This document shows positions 1-10,299 of a stretch of 64,000 nt of DNA, one piece after another; the stretch's first letter is position 1, and each line of letters starts with the position of its first letter. The stretch is from Enterococcus mediterraneensis (GTDB lineage Bacteria; Bacillota; Bacilli; Lactobacillales; Enterococcaceae). The notes beneath the pieces are model-generated. The model saw only the letters and a program-made list of their open reading frames with translations. It made no database searches and was not told the origin of the DNA. The stretch covers positions 2,184,501-2,248,500 of the forward strand of contig NZ_UWOP01000001.1 of NCBI RefSeq assembly GCF_900604485.1, given 5' to 3'. A program made the position numbers and the translations under genes.

Positions 1-2
1 CA

Positions 3-269
3 AATCCGGTGCTAAAGAGTTTAAGAAAACAAAAACTGCTGACGCCGTTTGCCTACTTTGACGATCTGCAGACTGGTGCTGTCACGATCGAAAGAGGCAC
101 CAATCGAGTGATCGATGAAAAAGGTGTCGTACACAAGAAGTTGTATTGTTACGGCATTCCGGTGGAAGGAGAAGAATGGTTGACAGCCAGCGTCTCCCGA
201 CCAGAAACAAATGCTTGGAATTTGCGGCAAGCTGATCAGATTGCTTGTTTGATCCTTTACGACAAATAA
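3..269 (+). CDS. C-terminal end of an FAD/NAD(P)-binding protein (partial)
   Basis: The reading frame is open from the window edge to a TAA stop, so the gene begins upstream. About 88 residues are visible. The tail contains a GIPVEGEEWLTAS stretch, then RPETN and a closing helix ADQIACLIL. This resembles the last part of the NAD_binding_9 / HpyO-like FAD/NAD(P)-binding family, where a similar glycine-proline-glycine segment closes the FAD site. The GTG at position 9 is an internal codon of this frame rather than a convincing start, since no SD precedes it. A strong bidirectional terminator follows. The family call rests only on the C-terminal pattern and is tentative. Confidence 0.45.
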   Translation, partial: NPVLKSLRKQKLLTPFAYFDDLQTGAVTIERGTNRVIDEKGVVHKKLYCYGIPVEGEEWLTASVSRPETNAWNLRQADQIACLILYDK

Positions 270-298
270 AAAAACTGTGAAATATGTCTAGCTAACCC

Positions 299-355
299 AA
301 TATCCGAACCTTGCTGCATCGAGGGTAATAAGCGATGCAACAAGGTTCGGATATT
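299..355. terminator. Bidirectional intrinsic terminator
   Basis: A 23-bp inverted repeat (299-321 with 333-355, one mismatch) with an 11-nt loop lies between two convergent genes. It is followed by a short T-rich tract on the + strand and sits just downstream of the minus-strand gene, so it probably ends transcription from both sides. Confidence 0.8.
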
Positions 356-430
356 TTAGTTAGTATCGACTTATAACACAGTTCTTTGATTTCTTTAAAC
401 AAGCACGTTGAGAAACGGATATGGATCGTA

Positions 431-598
431 TTAACGGGCGATCCGTTTGCGCATCGCTTTTTTACGATTTTCATCGATCATTGCTTCTTTTTCGTCGATT
501 GGATCGATCACTTGTTTTTTGACAGCTAATACAAAGCCTGCCGCTGCAGCAACAGTCGCTAAAGTGCCGACCAAAATACCAGATGCAAATTTTTTCAT
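431..598 (-). CDS. DUF3042 family small membrane protein
   Basis: A 55-residue protein starting MKKFASGILVGTLAT, with one hydrophobic segment (about residues 4-24) followed by the charged tail IDEKEAMIDENRKKAMRKR. This pattern is characteristic of DUF3042, a short membrane-anchored family of unknown function in Lactobacillales. The ATG at 598 is preferred over an upstream in-frame ATG at 613: the shorter form matches the family's usual N-terminus and is preceded by a GGAG motif at suitable distance. It is transcribed divergently from the gal operon and converges on the terminator at 299-355. Confidence 0.75.
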   Translation of the reverse strand: MKKFASGILVGTLATVAAAAGFVLAVKKQVIDPIDEKEAMIDENRKKAMRKRIAR

Positions 599-641
599 AT
601 AGATACACTCCATTTCCTTTGTTATTCTATCTACATTATGA

Positions 642-656
642 AGGAAAGCGCTAAAA
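642..656. promoter_or_regulatory. cre-like CcpA site upstream of galK
   Basis: The 15-mer AGGAAAGCGCTAAAA matches the catabolite-responsive-element consensus WTGNAANCGNWNNCW at all but two specified positions. It lies about 30 bp upstream of the galK -35 box, a plausible place for CcpA control of galactose genes. The match is imperfect, so confidence is moderate. Confidence 0.35.
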
Positions 657-685
657 ATGAAAAGCTAAAACACTTGAGAATGTTC

Positions 686-727
686 TTGAAAATATTTAGT
701 AAATATTTTATAATAAATTTACTAAAT
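686..727 (+). promoter_or_regulatory. gal operon promoter with paired GalR-type operators
   Basis: A near-consensus promoter is visible: TTGAAA (686-691), a 17-bp spacer and TATAAT (709-714). Two copies of an 11-bp element flank the -10 box: ATTTAGTAAAT (694-704) and its exact reverse complement ATTTACTAAAT (717-727). Each copy is itself nearly palindromic, so the whole region is a large inverted repeat. Since the operon ends with a LacI/GalR-family gene, these are probably GalR operators that block RNA polymerase. That assignment is inferred. Confidence 0.65.
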
Positions 728-753
728 AAATTAAGAAGGTTGTGTGACAAGCA

Positions 754-1911
754 ATGACAAACATCAGCGAAATTTTTAAAACACAATTCGGTTCAGAAGC
801 AGAAGGTGAGTTTTTTGCGCCAGGTCGGATCAATCTGATCGGTGAACACACTGACTATAACGGCGGCTTTGTTTTTCCAGCAGCCATCACCATTGGTACT
901 TACGGCGCAGCGCGTAAAAGAGAAGATGACTTGATACGCTTGTATTCCGAGAATTTTCCCGAAAAAGGGATCATTGAATTTTCGCTAAATGATCTAAGCT
1001 ATCAAAAAGAACATGATTGGACCAACTATCCTAAAGGAATGATCCGCTATTTAAAAGAAGAACATCCTATCAATTCCGGGATGGAGATTGCTTTTTACGG
1101 CACGATCCCAAATGGCGCCGGCTTATCTTCTTCTGCATCCATTGAATTGTTGACAGGAGTCATTCTGGAAGATCTATTTGGTTTAAAAGTTGAGCGTCTT
1201 GATTTAGTGAAAACCGGCAAACGAGTAGAAAACGAATTTATCGGTGTCAATTCTGGTATCATGGATCAATTTGCTATCGGTATGGGACAAAAAGATCATG
1301 CCTTATTGTTGGATACCAATACATTGAAATATGAAGTGGTACCGGCGGAATTCGGCGAATATGTCGTTGCCATCATGAATACCAACAAACGCCGGGAATT
1401 GGCAGATTCCAAATACAATGAACGTCGTGCCGAGTGTGAAGAAGCATTGCGGCGTCTGCAAACAAAATTAGACATCCACGCATTGGGTGAACTGGATGAA
1501 GAGACCTTTTTCGCCAATACGGATCTGATCGGTGATGATGTCTTGATCAAACGGGCAAAACATGCGGTCACAGAAAATCAGCGAACATTAAAAGCCAAAG
1601 CGGCATTGGATAAAGGTGATCTGGTGACTTTTGGGAAATTATTGAATGCTTCTCATGAGTCATTGCAAAAAGATTATGAAGTAACCGGTATCGAATTGGA
1701 TACATTGGTATTTGCAGCACAAGCTCAACCAGGTGTGTTAGGCGCGCGGATGACTGGTGCGGGATTTGGCGGCTGTGCTATCGCGTTAGTCAAAGAAAGC
1801 AACTGGGAAGCCTTTGTCAACGCAGTGAAAAAGGAATATAATGATAAAATCGGTTATGCTACGGATATTTATAAAGCAAGCATTGAAGATGGAGCAAAAA
1901 AACTCGGCTAG
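754..1911 (+). CDS. galK: Galactokinase
   Basis: Phosphorylates alpha-D-galactose to galactose-1-phosphate with ATP, the first committed step of the Leloir pathway in the cytoplasm. The 385-residue protein has the usual family length. It shows the galactokinase signature [15 protein letters not shown] (about residues 24-38), the GHMP-kinase ATP-binding loop [11 protein letters not shown] (about 117-127) and the C-terminal GHMP motif [13 protein letters not shown] (about 333-345). The ATG at 754 gives the canonical N-terminus; the upstream AAGAAGG is somewhat distant. It is the first gene of galK-galE-galT-galR, 12 bp ahead of galE, and is read from the promoter at 686-714. Confidence 0.97.
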   Translation: MTNISEIFKTQFGSEAEGEFFAPGRINLIGEHTDYNGGFVFPAAITIGTYGAARKREDDLIRLYSENFPEKGIIEFSLNDLSYQKEHDWTNYPKGMIRYLKEEHPINSGMEIAFYGTIPNGAGLSSSASIELLTGVILEDLFGLKVERLDLVKTGKRVENEFIGVNSGIMDQFAIGMGQKDHALLLDTNTLKYEVVPAEFGEYVVAIMNTNKRRELADSKYNERRAECEEALRRLQTKLDIHALGELDEETFFANTDLIGDDVLIKRAKHAVTENQRTLKAKAALDKGDLVTFGKLLNASHESLQKDYEVTGIELDTLVFAAQAQPGVLGARMTGAGFGGCAIALVKESNWEAFVNAVKKEYNDKIGYATDIYKASIEDGAKKLG

Positions 1912-1923
1912 GAGGAAACAAAC

Positions 1924-2913
1924 ATGGCGATTTTAGTATTAGGGGGAGCGGGCTATATCGGCTCTCATGCTGTCGACCAATTGATCAATAAAGGGTATGA
2001 CGTTGTCGTTGTTGACAATTTACTGACTGGACATAAACAAGCGATCCACAAAGAAGCTCGTTTTTACGAAGGAGATGTGCGGGACAAACAATTCTTGCAA
2101 CAAGTGTTTGAAAAAGAAAACATCGAAGGAGTCATCCATTTTGCCGCCAGCTCATTAGTCGGCGAATCGGTTGAAAAACCATTGATGTATTTCAATAATA
2201 ATGTTTATGGTATGCAAATCTTGTTGGAAGTGATGCATGAATATGACGTGAAACATATCGTCTTTTCTTCTACGGCGGCAACTTACGGTGAGCCGGAAGA
2301 AACACCGATTCGTGAAACCACACCAAAAAATCCTAAAAATCCATACGGCGAAAGCAAATTGATGATGGAAAAAATGATGAAATGGTGCGACAACGCCTAC
2401 GGTATGAAATATGTCGCTTTGCGTTATTTCAATGTTGCCGGGGCTAAAGCCGACGCGACGATCGGTGAGGACCATGATCCGGAAACTCATTTAGTGCCGA
2501 TCATTTTGCAAGTGGCATTGGGACAACGAAAAGAATTAGCAATCTTCGGTGATGATTATGATACGCCAGATGGTACTTGTATCCGAGATTACGTGCAAGT
2601 AGAAGATTTGATCGCGGCACATATTTTAGCATTGGAATATTTGAAAGCAGGAAACGAAAGTAATGCCTTCAACCTTGGCAGCAATCATGGCTATTCTGTA
2701 AAAGAAATGCTGGAAGCGGCTCGGGAAGTCACTGGCAAAGAGATTCCGGCAAAAATCGCACCTCGTCGTGCAGGAGACCCAGCAACGTTGATCGCCGCCA
2801 GCGATAAAGCAAAAGAAGTTTTAGGCTGGAAGCCTCAATATACCGATGTGAAAGCCATCATTCAAACAGCGTGGGATTGGCATGTTAGCCATCCTAATGG
2901 GTATGAAAAATAG
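1924..2913 (+). CDS. galE: UDP-glucose 4-epimerase
   Basis: Interconverts UDP-galactose and UDP-glucose using tightly bound NAD, regenerating UDP-glucose for the GalT step. The 329-residue protein begins with the Rossmann motif GGAGYIGSH (residues 7-15). It carries the extended-SDR catalytic pieces: a serine in SSTAATYG and the YGESK tyrosine/lysine pair near residue 141. A good AGGAGG SD precedes the ATG. It lies 12 bp after galK and 16 bp before galT, so the three enzymes are almost certainly co-transcribed. Confidence 0.97.
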   Translation: MAILVLGGAGYIGSHAVDQLINKGYDVVVVDNLLTGHKQAIHKEARFYEGDVRDKQFLQQVFEKENIEGVIHFAASSLVGESVEKPLMYFNNNVYGMQILLEVMHEYDVKHIVFSSTAATYGEPEETPIRETTPKNPKNPYGESKLMMEKMMKWCDNAYGMKYVALRYFNVAGAKADATIGEDHDPETHLVPIILQVALGQRKELAIFGDDYDTPDGTCIRDYVQVEDLIAAHILALEYLKAGNESNAFNLGSNHGYSVKEMLEAAREVTGKEIPAKIAPRRAGDPATLIAASDKAKEVLGWKPQYTDVKAIIQTAWDWHVSHPNGYEK

Positions 2914-2929
2914 AAGGAGCGGAATTTAT

Positions 2930-5467
<2,538 letters not shown>

Positions 5468-5473
5468 TTTTAT

Positions 5474-6988
5474 TTATGAATCAGAGATTTTTTCTAAAAT
5501 TGATGTTTCATCAAGTCCATCAAGCGCATAGCGAGTGTTCACTAAATTTTTAGTAAGGGAAAATAAAGCCAATAGATCCCGTTCGCTAATTGGCATTTTA
5601 AGTAAGAATAGTGCATCATCTGAGATCCCTAGGGAAACAGGTGGAGGAATCAAGCTGACTGTTAAGTCTGCTTCTACACTATTATCTACATAATTGAGAT
5701 TTACGATACTTTTTAATGAATTAGATATTTGTTCTCGCACATAGACTTCATAGAAGCAACCTAAATCAGATAAAATGTAGATTTTAAAATCCGGCAAAGA
5801 AAAAGTTGGTGGTACAAGATAAATACTCAACAAAAGAGCTTCAGTTTCAAAGTAAGAAAGTTTGAGTTTAGTTTTAGATAAAAGATTTTCAAAATGTTGC
5901 CACATATTTTGAAACTTTCTATAATATAAAGGATACGTTGCATGAAAAACAGCTTTATTAAAAAAATTGAATTGTTGTATGGTTACTTCATTAATTGGAA
6001 AAAACAATTGTAGAATGTATCTTTTTCTCAAATAACGATAGGCGGTTTTTGATTGAACTGCTGATAGGAAATGAAATTCTTTTTCAAATGATTCTAACCA
6101 GATTGTATGGATATCTTGGACTATTTCTTCTGCTTCAGAAGGTATCATTAATTCTTTGTTAATGACAAGACCAGTGAGGTCAAAAGAACAGAGTACGATA
6201 TTAAAAAAATACCAATCTTCATTGGTCCATGTTATCAAATAATCAGGTTTTTTTGAAAAACCTAATTGATCAATAAGCAAATATTCATCTTCTGAAAAAT
6301 GAAGACTATGATTATTTAATGCAGAGACTTGAATTACGTATAACCATAAAAGGATCGCATCAGTTGTCCCTTCGGTAAATTCAATTCCAAGTTCCATAAA
6401 AATCCTTTTTTGTAAATCTTGTAATTTATCATTATCTCTAATCCATTGGATGTTTTGAACCTGTCGGTGCACAGTATATAGAAAAGAGAAGAGATAAAAG
6501 CGAATATTGAATTCTCCATTCTTTTTTTTGGTAAGTGGTTTTAGAGATACTCGGCTTGAAACAGTAATGTGTAGTTGATAAGAGTACAAGAATTCATTTA
6601 GATCTTTGACTTTTCTTCTTAATGTGGAGAGGCTAACTCCTTGTTTGAAACAAAAATCCTCGGTCGTAAAATAGCGTTTATAAAAAAGTGATTCGATAAT
6701 TTTATAGGATAAATCAGACGAAAAAATTGCATGATATAAATATAGCAACGTAGAAGAATATCGTATTAATTGAATCGTAGACGGAGTGACTTTTAAATAC
6801 ACATTATGATGAGGATAAACATGCGCTATATCAGACTCCAATTCTTTGCAAAGTGTGTACAGTGATGAGACCGACATATTTTTGGAGAGCCTTGAACATA
6901 AAACATTATATGAAATTTCTTGATTGATTTGATCTAATTGTTCAATTATTTCGATTTTTAGTTGATTGTACTTACTCAGATAATTCAT
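5474..6988 (-). CDS. Mga-type helix-turn-helix regulator
   Basis: A 504-residue protein with the layout of Mga/AtxA-like virulence regulators. It has an N-terminal winged-helix region, then a second HTH of the Mga type around residues 105-135 (YFTTEDFCFKQGVSLSTLRR). A long alpha-helical PRD-like middle follows, and the C-terminal part (FKIYILSDLGCFYEVYV) resembles the EIIB-like end of these proteins. In streptococci and enterococci such proteins activate surface-protein genes in response to sugar-phosphotransferase signals. Here it is divergent from the LPXTG protein across a 415-bp AT-rich gap, so it probably activates that gene. Its base composition is clearly more AT-rich than the neighbouring core genes, suggesting acquisition. 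The exact subfamily is uncertain. Confidence 0.75.
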   Translation of the reverse strand: MNYLSKYNQLKIEIIEQLDQINQEISYNVLCSRLSKNMSVSSLYTLCKELESDIAHVYPHHNVYLKVTPSTIQLIRYSSTLLYLYHAIFSSDLSYKIIESLFYKRYFTTEDFCFKQGVSLSTLRRKVKDLNEFLYSYQLHITVSSRVSLKPLTKKKNGEFNIRFYLFSFLYTVHRQVQNIQWIRDNDKLQDLQKRIFMELGIEFTEGTTDAILLWLYVIQVSALNNHSLHFSEDEYLLIDQLGFSKKPDYLITWTNEDWYFFNIVLCSFDLTGLVINKELMIPSEAEEIVQDIHTIWLESFEKEFHFLSAVQSKTAYRYLRKRYILQLFFPINEVTIQQFNFFNKAVFHATYPLYYRKFQNMWQHFENLLSKTKLKLSYFETEALLLSIYLVPPTFSLPDFKIYILSDLGCFYEVYVREQISNSLKSIVNLNYVDNSVEADLTVSLIPPPVSLGISDDALFLLKMPISERDLLALFSLTKNLVNTRYALDGLDETSILEKISDS

Positions 6989-7403
6989 AGTTATGGATCC
7001 TCCTAAAAACTTTAGAAAAAACTAAAACAAGAACAAAACACAAAAAAGCAACAACTAATATGGGAAATATTAATATTAAAAAGTATTAAGGTATAAAATA
7101 TTATAATATATTTTTTATAAAGCGTTATTGAAAACGCTCTATTTTACAAAAGTTTTTTATAAATGTCATTTCTACTAAAAAATTATTAAATAAATGACGT
7201 TTATATTTAAAATATTTGTTTCAATGGCTATTTTAATAAATTCATAACTCTTATCATTCATTTCTATTTCATTAAAATAAAATAAATTGTTCAAAAAACG
7301 CTCATTTCCAGTTGGTTTTTGAACACAGTTGTTTAGTTCTTTTAAGTTATAATAAGTGTTGTATAAAAATACACATCATATTTAATAGAAGTGGGGAATT
7401 GAA
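6989..7403. promoter_or_regulatory. AT-rich divergent regulatory region with inverted repeats and a cre-like site
   Basis: This 415-bp intergenic segment separates the Mga-type regulator from the LPXTG gene. It contains AGCGTT N6 AACGCT (7121-7126, 7133-7138). Overlapping it is a cre-like 15-mer (7128-7142) with one mismatch to the CcpA consensus. A 10-bp inverted repeat, TGTTCAAAAA with TTTTTGAACA (7288-7297, 7316-7325), follows. The octamer AAACGCTC occurs at both sites. A TATAAT -10 box sits at 7348-7353 without a convincing -35, which would fit an activator-dependent promoter. Assignment to Mga or CcpA is inferred. Confidence 0.5.
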
Positions 7404-9209
7404 ATGAGAAAGAATCAATTGGGTACTCTTTCGGCATCGGAAGAAATCAAACGTTATAAAATGTGGAAGAAAAAAAAGAATTGGGTTTATGGAGCAACAA
7501 CTCTATTAGTTGCTTTAGGTATTGCCAGTGGTGTGCAAACAACAACTGTAAGTGCCGCTGAAGCTGGCACAGCCGGACAACCAAGTACAGAGGTACTAGA
7601 ACAACAACGTACCGCTGCTAAAGCTGCAGAACAAGCAGAAAATATGGGGAAAGCAACCCAACCAAATGAAGAACTACTAGCTGCTGATCAGACTGCTGCC
7701 AAAGCTGCAGAACAAGCAGAAAATATGGGGAAAGCAACCCAACCAAGTGAAGAATTACTAGCTGCTGATCAGACTGCTGCCAAAGCTGCAGAACAAGCAG
7801 AAAATATGGGGAAAGCAACCCAACCAAGTGAAGAATTACTAGCTGCTGATCAAGCGGCTGCTAAAGAATCTGAAGCTGCAGCAAAAGCCGAAGATGCAAA
7901 AACGTACGATGAATTCAAACAAGAAGAAACTGAACGATTAACAAAAAATCTTGATGCGAAACAAGGCTATCAAGATGGTTATCACTATGGTGAGACCAAT
8001 GCAACATTACCAAAAACATATGAAGGAAAAAGTGATGCGTATGTAAAATCTTTTGCAGATGGATATAATTCAGGAGCACAAATTTATGGACAAAAGTTAG
8101 AGTATGCGAAGCAAGCTGCAGAAGCAGAAGCACAACAAGGCTATCAAGATGGATATCGTTATGGAGAAACTAATGCAACTCTACCTAAGACCCATGAAGG
8201 AAAAACAAATAACTATATAGAAGCATTTGCAAAAGGATATAATGTAGGTGTAAAAATCTATGAACAAAAATTAGCGTATGCAAAAGCAGCAGCTGCTAAA
8301 GAAGCGAACGAAGCATTTAATGATGGTCAACGTTATGGTGAAACTGGGGCAGTTCTTCCAGATTTAGCTGGCAAGAATGACAATTATGTTGAAGCATTTG
8401 CAGATGGATACAATGCAGGTTCAGCTATTCGTGCACAAAAAGCAGCTGCTGAAGAAGAAAAGGCATTGGCTAAGTTCCAAGCAGAAAACATGGGGCAAGC
8501 CACCCAACCAAGTGAAGAACAATTAGCTGATTTGAAAGCAGAATATCAAGAAACACACTTAGGTGGTCAAGCAACACAACCTTCACCAGAACAACTTGCA
8601 GCAGCGCAAACAGCTTCTAAAGCAGCAGCACACATGGGCCAAGCCACACAACCAAGCGAAGAACAATTAGCTGTTCTTAAAGAAGAATATTTTAAATTAA
8701 ATCCTGTAACTACTACTAAAAATGGCGAAGGTGTATTTGTAACATCTGAAGACTTTTATGACAATACAGATAATGATCCAACGAATAATCTTGAAATTAC
8801 CGGTGCTAAAAATGGTGAGGGTGTATTTGTAACTGCTAAAGATTTTTATGATAATACAGATGATGATCCAACGAATAATCTTGTAGTCACCGGCGCTAAA
8901 AATGGTGAGGGTGTGTTTGTAACTGCCAAAGATTTTTATGATAATACAGATGAAGATAAAACGAATGATCGTGTATTTGATGTAGTTGAAACTGGAACAA
9001 CTTCTAAAAAACCCGCTGTTGTTACGATTGCTGCAAAAACACCAACAGCTAAAAAAGGTAACAAGGTAATTGCTGCTACAGCTACAAAAGCAACATTGCC
9101 TAAGACGGGTGAAGCTGAAAATTCCGGAATGGTTGCCTTAGGTGCCGTGATCCTTGCAACAACAACTGTTGGTGTTATTGCAATGAAATCACGCAAAGAA
9201 GTATTGTAA
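7404..9209 (+). CDS. Repeat-rich LPXTG cell-wall-anchored surface protein
   Basis: A 601-residue secreted protein. The N-terminus has a KxYKxGKxW-like signal peptide (around residues 15-35: KRYKMWKKKKNWVYG, then a hydrophobic core), with probable cleavage after VSA. The C-terminus has LPKTG followed by a hydrophobic span and SRKEVL, a sortase A sorting signal. Between them are three repeat families: three 27-residue alanine/glutamine-rich units, three 58-residue units with a YGETNATLPKT core, and three 30-residue units with GEGVFVT and DFYDNTD. The motif MGQATQPSEEQL recurs about six times on both sides of the middle block. No catalytic domain is recognised. A role in adhesion or wall decoration is inferred from architecture. 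It has a divergent Mga-type neighbour and is followed by a perfect terminator. Confidence 0.85.
   Translation: MRKNQLGTLSASEEIKRYKMWKKKKNWVYGATTLLVALGIASGVQTTTVSAAEAGTAGQPSTEVLEQQRTAAKAAEQAENMGKATQPNEELLAADQTAAKAAEQAENMGKATQPSEELLAADQTAAKAAEQAENMGKATQPSEELLAADQAAAKESEAAAKAEDAKTYDEFKQEETERLTKNLDAKQGYQDGYHYGETNATLPKTYEGKSDAYVKSFADGYNSGAQIYGQKLEYAKQAAEAEAQQGYQDGYRYGETNATLPKTHEGKTNNYIEAFAKGYNVGVKIYEQKLAYAKAAAAKEANEAFNDGQRYGETGAVLPDLAGKNDNYVEAFADGYNAGSAIRAQKAAAEEEKALAKFQAENMGQATQPSEEQLADLKAEYQETHLGGQATQPSPEQLAAAQTASKAAAHMGQATQPSEEQLAVLKEEYFKLNPVTTTKNGEGVFVTSEDFYDNTDNDPTNNLEITGAKNGEGVFVTAKDFYDNTDDDPTNNLVVTGAKNGEGVFVTAKDFYDNTDEDKTNDRVFDVVETGTTSKKPAVVTIAAKTPTAKKGNKVIAATATKATLPKTGEAENSGMVALGAVILATTTVGVIAMKSRKEVL
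7620..7862 (+). repeat. Three tandem 81-bp coding repeats (27 residues each)
   Basis: Units start at 7620, 7701 and 7782, exactly 81 bp apart and nearly identical at the DNA level. They encode an alanine-rich helix-prone unit containing AAEQAENMGKATQP. The near-identity suggests recent duplication, so copy number may vary between strains. Confidence 0.9.
7962..8483 (+). repeat. Three tandem 174-bp coding repeats (58 residues each)
   Basis: Units start near 7962, 8136 and 8310. Each encodes a DGY/DGQ segment, YGET, a short proline-containing loop, EAFADGYNxG and a lysine/alanine helix. The units are diverged at DNA level, unlike the first repeat family, so they are older. Confidence 0.85.
8721..8990 (+). 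repeat. Three tandem 90-bp coding repeats (30 residues each)
   Basis: Units start at 8721, 8811 and 8901. Each encodes NGEGVFVT followed by DFYDNTD and an aspartate/asparagine-rich turn. The acidic pattern could bind divalent cations, but this is only a suggestion. Confidence 0.88.
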
Positions 9210-9237
9210 AAATTATTGCGATAAATCAAGAATGTAT

Positions 9238-9278
9238 AAATCACCTCCTTGCTCGATTTTGCAAGGAGGTGATTTTTT
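9238..9278 (+). terminator. Intrinsic terminator after the LPXTG gene, containing a perfect SD
   Basis: A perfect 15-bp stem (9238-9252 with 9261-9275), an 8-nt loop and a T run. The 3' arm contains AAGGAGGTGAT, an exact complement of the 16S anti-SD sequence, which is unusual for a terminator stem. Confidence 0.85.
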
Positions 9279-9304
9279 GAAAAAAGAGCGAGGGGAACAA
9301 GGTC

Positions 9305-10051
9305 ATGGATTGGAAAAAGGAAAGTGGTTCGTCTTTTGGAAAGGAGAGCACGGAACACGTAAATTCATTAAGTAAGCTGGTTAGTGAGGAAATACTTTTA
9401 CAAGTTAGTCAAAAAATTTCTCGAGAAACACATTTGATCATTGACAATTACCGAAAAGAAAAACATCTCAGTGAATGTAAATGGAATCCCTACATACAAG
9501 CAGGAGCTGATTTAAGAGGTAAAGAGATTTTGTCAACTCCAAAAAGTATTCGTCCTAATGGAAAGGAAGGAATGGATGCTCCTTATGACTTCGGCTATTC
9601 CAAAGAAAAATTCATTCAGTTAGAAGTTATTACAAGCTTGGCTAGCGATAGTTTAAAATGGCTTATCAAAAATGGTGCTCAAGAAATTTTCTATCTATTT
9701 TTGAAAGACAACTCGGATTTTTTGCTTAACGATGATTCTACTGAAGACGCAGTAGGTATCTATATCGCTGAAACTACAGACAATTATTTTATGGGAGCAG
9801 TTTATCTTGCTGGAAAAGACAAAAAAATGCCTAACAGAACAGATCGCTCTAAATTAGTAGAAGCGTACAATTATTCCATTGATTTAGTTGAATCAAAGTA
9901 TTCTCCGACTGCTTGGGGGAAAATGATGCTTGCAAAAGCTGATGCTTTCGAAATTTATCGAAACAAGGAAGCATCACAGAAGGATATTGATCAGGCAGTA
10001 AAAATGCTATTGCAGACATTTGCTGATTTACGTACGGATGAGAAAAAGTAA
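9305..10051 (+). CDS. Hypothetical protein, 248 residues
   Basis: I do not recognise this family. The protein is soluble, with no signal peptide or membrane segment, and is rich in Lys, Glu, Asp and Ser. It is predicted to be largely alpha-helical, with a charged N-terminal 30 residues and a conserved-looking core (AGADLRGKEI, then DAPYDFGYSKEK). The ATG at 9305 is preceded by GAGGGG at an acceptable distance, but the N-terminus is uncertain because another frame opens at a TTG (9277) with a far stronger SD. It lies only 95 bp after the LPXTG gene on the same strand, and its AT-rich composition matches that gene and the Mga-type regulator. It may belong to the same accessory module. Confidence 0.6.
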   Translation: MDWKKESGSSFGKESTEHVNSLSKLVSEEILLQVSQKISRETHLIIDNYRKEKHLSECKWNPYIQAGADLRGKEILSTPKSIRPNGKEGMDAPYDFGYSKEKFIQLEVITSLASDSLKWLIKNGAQEIFYLFLKDNSDFLLNDDSTEDAVGIYIAETTDNYFMGAVYLAGKDKKMPNRTDRSKLVEAYNYSIDLVESKYSPTAWGKMMLAKADAFEIYRNKEASQKDIDQAVKMLLQTFADLRTDEKK

Positions 10052-10061
10052 AGAAGAGAAT

Positions 10062-10128
10062 ATAACGGAGCTATACTGTCGTTTACGCACAACCTGAGAT
10101 ATTTCTCGTTTGTGTTTCCGTTCTTTTT
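10062..10128 (+). terminator. Probable terminator after the hypothetical gene
   Basis: AACGGA (10064-10069) pairs with TCCGTT (10117-10122). Inner arms CACAA...TTGTG lie between them, and a T-rich tract follows. The stem is imperfect. The remainder up to 10299 holds no further recognisable gene. Confidence 0.5.
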
Positions 10129-10299
10129 GTATTGCAAATTTATATAGAATAGATTTGTAGTTAAATTTAAACTTTTTAACGTTAAAGCTTAAATAAAATA
10201 TGAAACTAAAACAAATAGAACTGAAAACTTTTTTGCGTTTGGCTTAGCCCTCTAATCTATGATAAAATATGAAAGTATTTTGGAAGGGATGAGATTTCG

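Noticed and set aside
7618-8133. Minus-strand open frames opposite the LPXTG repeats
   Set aside because: They are mirror frames of repetitive coding sequence with periodic Leu/Gln content, and no start signals.
7620-8990. Repeats considered as a CRISPR array
   Set aside because: The units are in-frame coding repeats of 81-174 bp without spacers, inside a surface-protein gene.
8936-9358. 140-codon minus-strand frame over the LPXTG gene end
   Set aside because: It runs through the sorting signal and terminator in antisense and has no SD or recognisable protein pattern.
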